Shown: piece by piece, positions 60,173 through 64,000 of the stretch | How positions within the stretch are numbered: position 1 is the stretch's first letter | Layout of the letters: the number at the start of each line of letters is the position of its first letter | DNA from: Penelope pileata | Taxonomy: Eukaryota; Chordata; Aves; Galliformes; Cracidae | Reading direction: 5' to 3' | DNA length: 64,000 nt | Assembly (NCBI GenBank): GCA_013396635.1 | Contig: WBMW01000013.1 | Coordinates: 124,001-188,000 of the forward strand | Position numbers and translations under genes: made by a program | Notes under the pieces: model-generated | The model's input: only the letters and a program-made list of their open reading frames with translations | Told to the model about the DNA's origin: nothing | Databases searched by the model: none

Positions 60173-62969
60173 TGGTCTTGAAGATAACTATATAATTAAA
60201 GGTACATTTTCTAAAATTTAAAATGTGGTTATTTAGCACAGCCAAATGCTATGGGGAGACATGCAATGAAAGGCCACACACCTCCAGAGTAAAGGAATAA
60301 TGTTACACTTTTGTTTTTTTCAGGTGCGATGCAGTAATCAACCTGATTTTCCTCAGTTCACAGAATAATGAAAAAAAAGAAGACTTTTTGTAAAAGGAAC
60401 TATGATGGGAAATCAGTGGTCTCTGCAAATTCTCCCCTCTCTCAAAAGCTGATGAAATACAGAAATATGGTGAGAAAAATGATTTTCACAATGAGCAAGG
60501 TAAGCACTGTTATGCATCCTTCATGAGCATTGTACACAATTTTGAGGGTGTCCATGCCATTTTTAATTTTTCACTGTGAACATTCTGCTGTTACAATTCT
60601 TTGGGAAGAAAATTTTGAGAAAGGAAACAAATGTTTAAACAATGTCTCTGCATCGTATTGTGTTTTATCAAGCTTTTTAAAATTAAAATGTATGGTGGCA
60701 TAGATCAGTATATTTCTATTAACTATAATGAAGCTATGTTGATTTATAACAACTGCAGATATAATTAACTCATCTAGTGAATTAGTTTGTGTAAGAAATA
60801 TATGGAAGACTGTAGGAAACACATAGCAGTATGTCAAGCAGATGCAGTCCTACATGCACTGCTGACATTGCTGCAGGCCACTGGACAATAGAGAAAACCA
60901 AAGGCATATTATTGTTTTTCGCTAAGCAATGATCTGTGACTTCTGGTTTCTTTATGTTTGTTTGCAAAGTTTGTGATATTGCTGGAAAAAGAAGAGCATG
61001 ACTGGAAGCTATATGAGAGTGATTAGCCTCTATTGAGAGAGCACTATTAGTCATTGGATGTACATCTGAACACAATATTTTTTAAGAGATACGTAGGCTG
61101 ATTTAATTAAATCAAATTAACAAAATGAAAACTATGGATAAACAGAAGGGAAAAGACAATATGAATCTAGCCTTGAAAGTAAATCCATTTTCTTTTTCAA
61201 CAGTCAACTTAGAAATTAAAGGGAAAAAAAAATGAAGTGAAATTTGCCAGCGGCAACTTCCATTTCTGTTCAATTCTAGACCTGACCTCTTTTACCATCA
61301 TGATCTTTTCCTTTCACCTTAAAGAACAAATACTTTAAAAGCTCAGGGTGCATGTGCAGAGAGGGTCAACCAACCCAAACAAAAATTTTAATTGTAGCCA
61401 TGGGATATTCAGCTTGGAAGACATGCTATGAGGTCAAAGGATTGTCTTTACTTAATTGCAAATGCCTTGTACAGGCTTACTCCTCGGCATCTTGCTGACC
61501 TACAATATTGATGTGGTCAGACTTACTGGTCCTTATTTATTTTGTATGGCACCTCATTCTCCTGCCCCATTTCAATGTCTTCTGAGTCTTTTCTAGTTGA
61601 CTTTATTGTTATTATCATTCTTATAGTACAAGTAAAGCTGAGAACACTACATTTTGAAGCGTAGCTTTAACATAGCTAGTGATAGTGGAAACTAATATGG
61701 CCGTTTCTTATTCCTTCTCTTCTACTTCAACATAGAAAAATACAGCAGAATACTGCAAAATCCTACAGGCCTGTGCTTATACTACCACAGCACAGGACCC
61801 AGCACAATGCAATACCATCCTTTGCTTGCAACTTTCTATTAAATTTGGGATCCAGGAGATGAAGCTGAGTCTGTAGTCCAGGCACAATTCATTAGCGTGG
61901 TGGAATGCTAAATGTTGTCCCATCTTGGAGGCTTCAAGGACCCGTCCTCAAGTACCAGTAAGCCACTCTCTGAAATTATTTCCCTCTGCATATTCAAATG
62001 GTTGTCATGGTATTTTTGTCCTGACAGACTGGTTTAGTTTAAGTTCTCCATAGACCGTATCTAGTCACAGCAATATGATGTGGGCATTGTCTAAGCTATG
62101 CTCTTCCCCTTATTTAGACTGACACTTAAAGGGTTCCTTGCGTTGCTGCCTTTTAGAGAAGATGCTCTTTCTCATAGTTGCTTTCCCCTCACATTCAGTA
62201 TGTATTACTTCATAAAAAAGTCACAAAAGTGGTTTAAACATAAATAACTTCTGCTGTTGCCTTTATAATTTCATCTTCACATAGGTTTCCTGGAATAACT
62301 CATGCAAATTCCTAGCTGAACTAAAAAATTAAATCCTTGAAGTTCCTCAGTAAAATATCTATATTATCTGCGTGAGGATGATGAATTGGTGGTTTTGTGT
62401 AGGATTATGTACATCTTGTGAACAGATGTTTGACCTTTCCTTTAGAAGTGTTACTTATGCATTTAGTGAGGAACGAGATTGGCTTTCCAGCAAGAGGTTG
62501 GATCAGGCCCTTTGAAGGCTTTGTTTATGCTTCTCTGTGGCAGAATCAAGGCAAGCGAGCAAATGATTGCTATTTGCCCCTTTACCTGTGTCAGCACAAT
62601 TCCCTACAAGCTGAGAGGAATACAGGAATTAGAAGGCTTATGAGGGGCAGAGGGGGGAGAAGCTAATAGGAACCATATTGCTACAGCTGCTAGATGTGTA
62701 ATGTTTTATTTGCTCTGTGATCTTTGCCTGATGTATATGAGGCAGCAGTTGAGGGGAGAGTTTAGTCCTGAAATCAGGTTTAGCAGCTGGGCTGCCACCA
62801 AGTTTGGTTTGAATCAGAAACCAGAAGCACCTATTTTTACAAAATGCAAAATCCATCATGTCCACCACTTGTCCTGTTGATTTCACAGTCTCTGTATGCG
62901 GAGGAGTTCTTGGCAAAGCGAGGACATGAATTGGTTAACCTGAGCAACCCAGGGTATGAGCCTCTCCCT
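60172..62969. other. Unique DNA, no gene seen
   Basis: No exon or mobile element recognised. The frame at 62418-62666 has no known domain. Confidence 0.55.
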
Positions 62970-62999
62970 TAGGCCACTCCTTGTAAACACCCAAAAGAG

Positions 63000-63028
63000 G
63001 AAGCATATCCGGATTCCGGATATGCTTC
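63000..63028. repeat. Perfect 13-base inverted repeat, 3-base loop
   Basis: GAAGCATATCCGG at 63000-63012 pairs perfectly with CCGGATATGCTTC at 63016-63028 around ATT. It also contains two Ets-like CCGGAT/TCCGGA cores. It lies in the upstream part of the LTR-like segment. Confidence 0.9.
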
Positions 63029-63118
63029 AAGTGGCCAGCAACCAATTATGTCTGTCTGAGTGATGAGGACTCTGAATCCAATCAGAGCAAGGAGAAGACG
63101 CGCGCTCAGGACTGTATA

Positions 63119-63236
63119 GCCAATGCATGCTGCCCACGTGTTTTGTTGTATGCCTAAAGCCAATGTGTGCTGACCACATGTTTTGTTGTATGCCTAAAGC
63201 CAATGTCTGCTATCCACATGTTTCTGTTGTATTTCT
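63119..63236 (+). repeat. Three tandem 40-base units with CCAAT boxes
   Basis: Units start at 63119, 63159 and 63199, each with GCCAATG followed by TGCT and a CCACGTG or CCACATG block and TGTTGTAT. The first two are most alike and the third is diverged. Direct repeats of this type upstream of a TATA box are typical of LTR enhancers. Confidence 0.9.
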
Positions 63237-63264
63237 ATATATGCTGTACACAATCTGATTAAAG
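63236..63264 (+). promoter_or_regulatory. TATA-like box and ATTAAA signal of the LTR
   Basis: TATATATG at about 63236-63243 follows the CCAAT units, and ATTAAA lies at about 63259-63264. The close spacing fits a compact retroviral U3/R boundary. Activity is unknown. Confidence 0.4.
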
Positions 63265-63330
63265 GGAGAACGACCATACTCACATTGAGATCGTGTCGTG
63301 ACTCAGGGACCCACTTCCACTCCAACATCT

Positions 63331-64000
63331 GTAGAGCTCCTAACTCTTCTTACTCTCAAAGACACAACTTTATCTTCCTGAGGATCTTGGCTTTGAGATG
63401 CAGGAGAGTTGTTGTGATCCAGAAGCTGTCACAGGACAGTGAGGCTTGGTTTCCCAGCTGCTGGTGATCTGAAGGAGAGCCTAAGCTAGGATCCAGGAGC
63501 CTTGTTCAGAAATGCAGAGATATCAACTAAGCAGCAGGCTCTGCTCAGTTCCTTATGAACCTCTCGGTGTAGATTTTTTTTCTAATAGTGATAGCGAGGG
63601 TCACTATTTAACAGTAACATTCAAACTCTTTGTTAGGTATACCTGTGCCTAAAATGATGTGCACCTTACCTTGTGCAGTGAACACAGGAAATTATGAAGA
63701 GGTCTTCCAGACCTAAGTAGTTATTTTATGCTGTAATTCAACATTTTACTACATTTTCCTGTTGTTTGTTTTTTTTTTAAAAAAAAAAAAACTTGGTTCC
63801 ATCTGTGTTGCTTTAAAAAGTTGCTCTTTTCCCCCTACTGTGAGAGGAAACATGATGAAGACAAAGCAGCCTCATAGACTGACTATGCAAGATCAACCAC
63901 AGCGAGATCTGACACTTACCTCTAAATTACATGAGACAAGCACGGGATTTTCACTTGAGTGTGCTTTTCTCTTCTGTTTTGGAAAAGCTCACACCAAAAC
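63331..64000. other. Unique DNA, no gene seen
   Basis: A T-run followed by an A-run at about 63770-63791 is the only simple feature. No exon is recognised to the window end. Confidence 0.5.

Larger units (their letters stand above)
62970..63330 (+). mobile_element. Probable solo LTR of an endogenous retrovirus (second family)
   Basis: The segment has the layout of a retroviral U3-R region: a palindrome, three tandem 40-base units each with a CCAAT box, a TATATATG promoter-like sequence at about 63236-63243 and ATTAAAGG (a variant polyadenylation signal) near 63259. It is GC-richer than its surroundings. It is unlike the ERV-L-like LTRs elsewhere in the window. No retroviral gene is attached and the exact ends are not clear. 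Only this description of layout is offered. Confidence 0.5.

Overview
This window is vertebrate, and almost certainly bird, genomic DNA. The best match is a galliform (chicken-like) genome. The evidence is the repeat content: several copies of a CR1-type LINE with its characteristic 3' tail, four copies of a mariner transposon resembling the chicken family known as Galluhop, avian ERV-L-like solo LTRs, a fragment resembling a hAT Charlie element, and no SINEs. The DNA is AT-rich. I found no host exon I could defend: every long open frame that resembles a known protein is a decayed CR1 reverse transcriptase or a mariner transposase. The rest looks like an intergenic desert or the inside of a very long intron. 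Family names come from remembered sequence features, not from a search.

Layout. 1-7.7 kb: unique sequence with one long near-perfect hairpin (2551-2629) and a TG/pyrimidine tract (6.12 kb). 7.73-9.16 kb: a nearly full-length mariner interrupted by a CR1 3' end. 10.47 kb: a short CR1. 13.94 kb: a GAAA/GCAA microsatellite. 15.24-15.31 kb: a suspicious homopolymer block with an N. 15.68-16.17 kb: a solo LTR. 16.2-22.6 kb: unique sequence with a paired octamer site. 22.6-24.15 kb: a long CR1 remnant on the minus strand. 27.4 kb and 30.2-31.0 kb: CR1 remnants on the plus strand. Between them are a hAT-like fragment (29.17 kb) and a second solo LTR (29.34-29.82 kb), followed by an LTR fragment (31.2 kb). 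32.9-33.5 kb: an internally deleted mariner. 33.74-34.45 kb: a minus-strand CR1. 38.86-39.0 kb: a 138-base pure purine tract, followed by a dense cluster of AAGTG motifs (39.38-39.73 kb). 45.2-45.74 kb and 58.03-58.59 kb: two more internally deleted mariners, the last one touching a CR1 tail. 52.6 kb: a short CR1. 62.97-63.33 kb: a probable retroviral LTR of a different family, with a 40-base triplicated CCAAT-containing unit.

No genes work together here. The mobile elements are all dead copies, and their nesting gives partial relative ages: CR1 activity continued after mariner insertion. The non-repeat signals most worth following are the 2.55 kb hairpin, the AAGTG cluster at 39.4-39.7 kb, the palindrome-rich segment at 53.49-53.55 kb and the octamer pair at 19.87-19.92 kb. 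All are candidates for regulatory or small-RNA function, and none is proven by sequence alone. I saw no clear, previously undescribed protein-based system.
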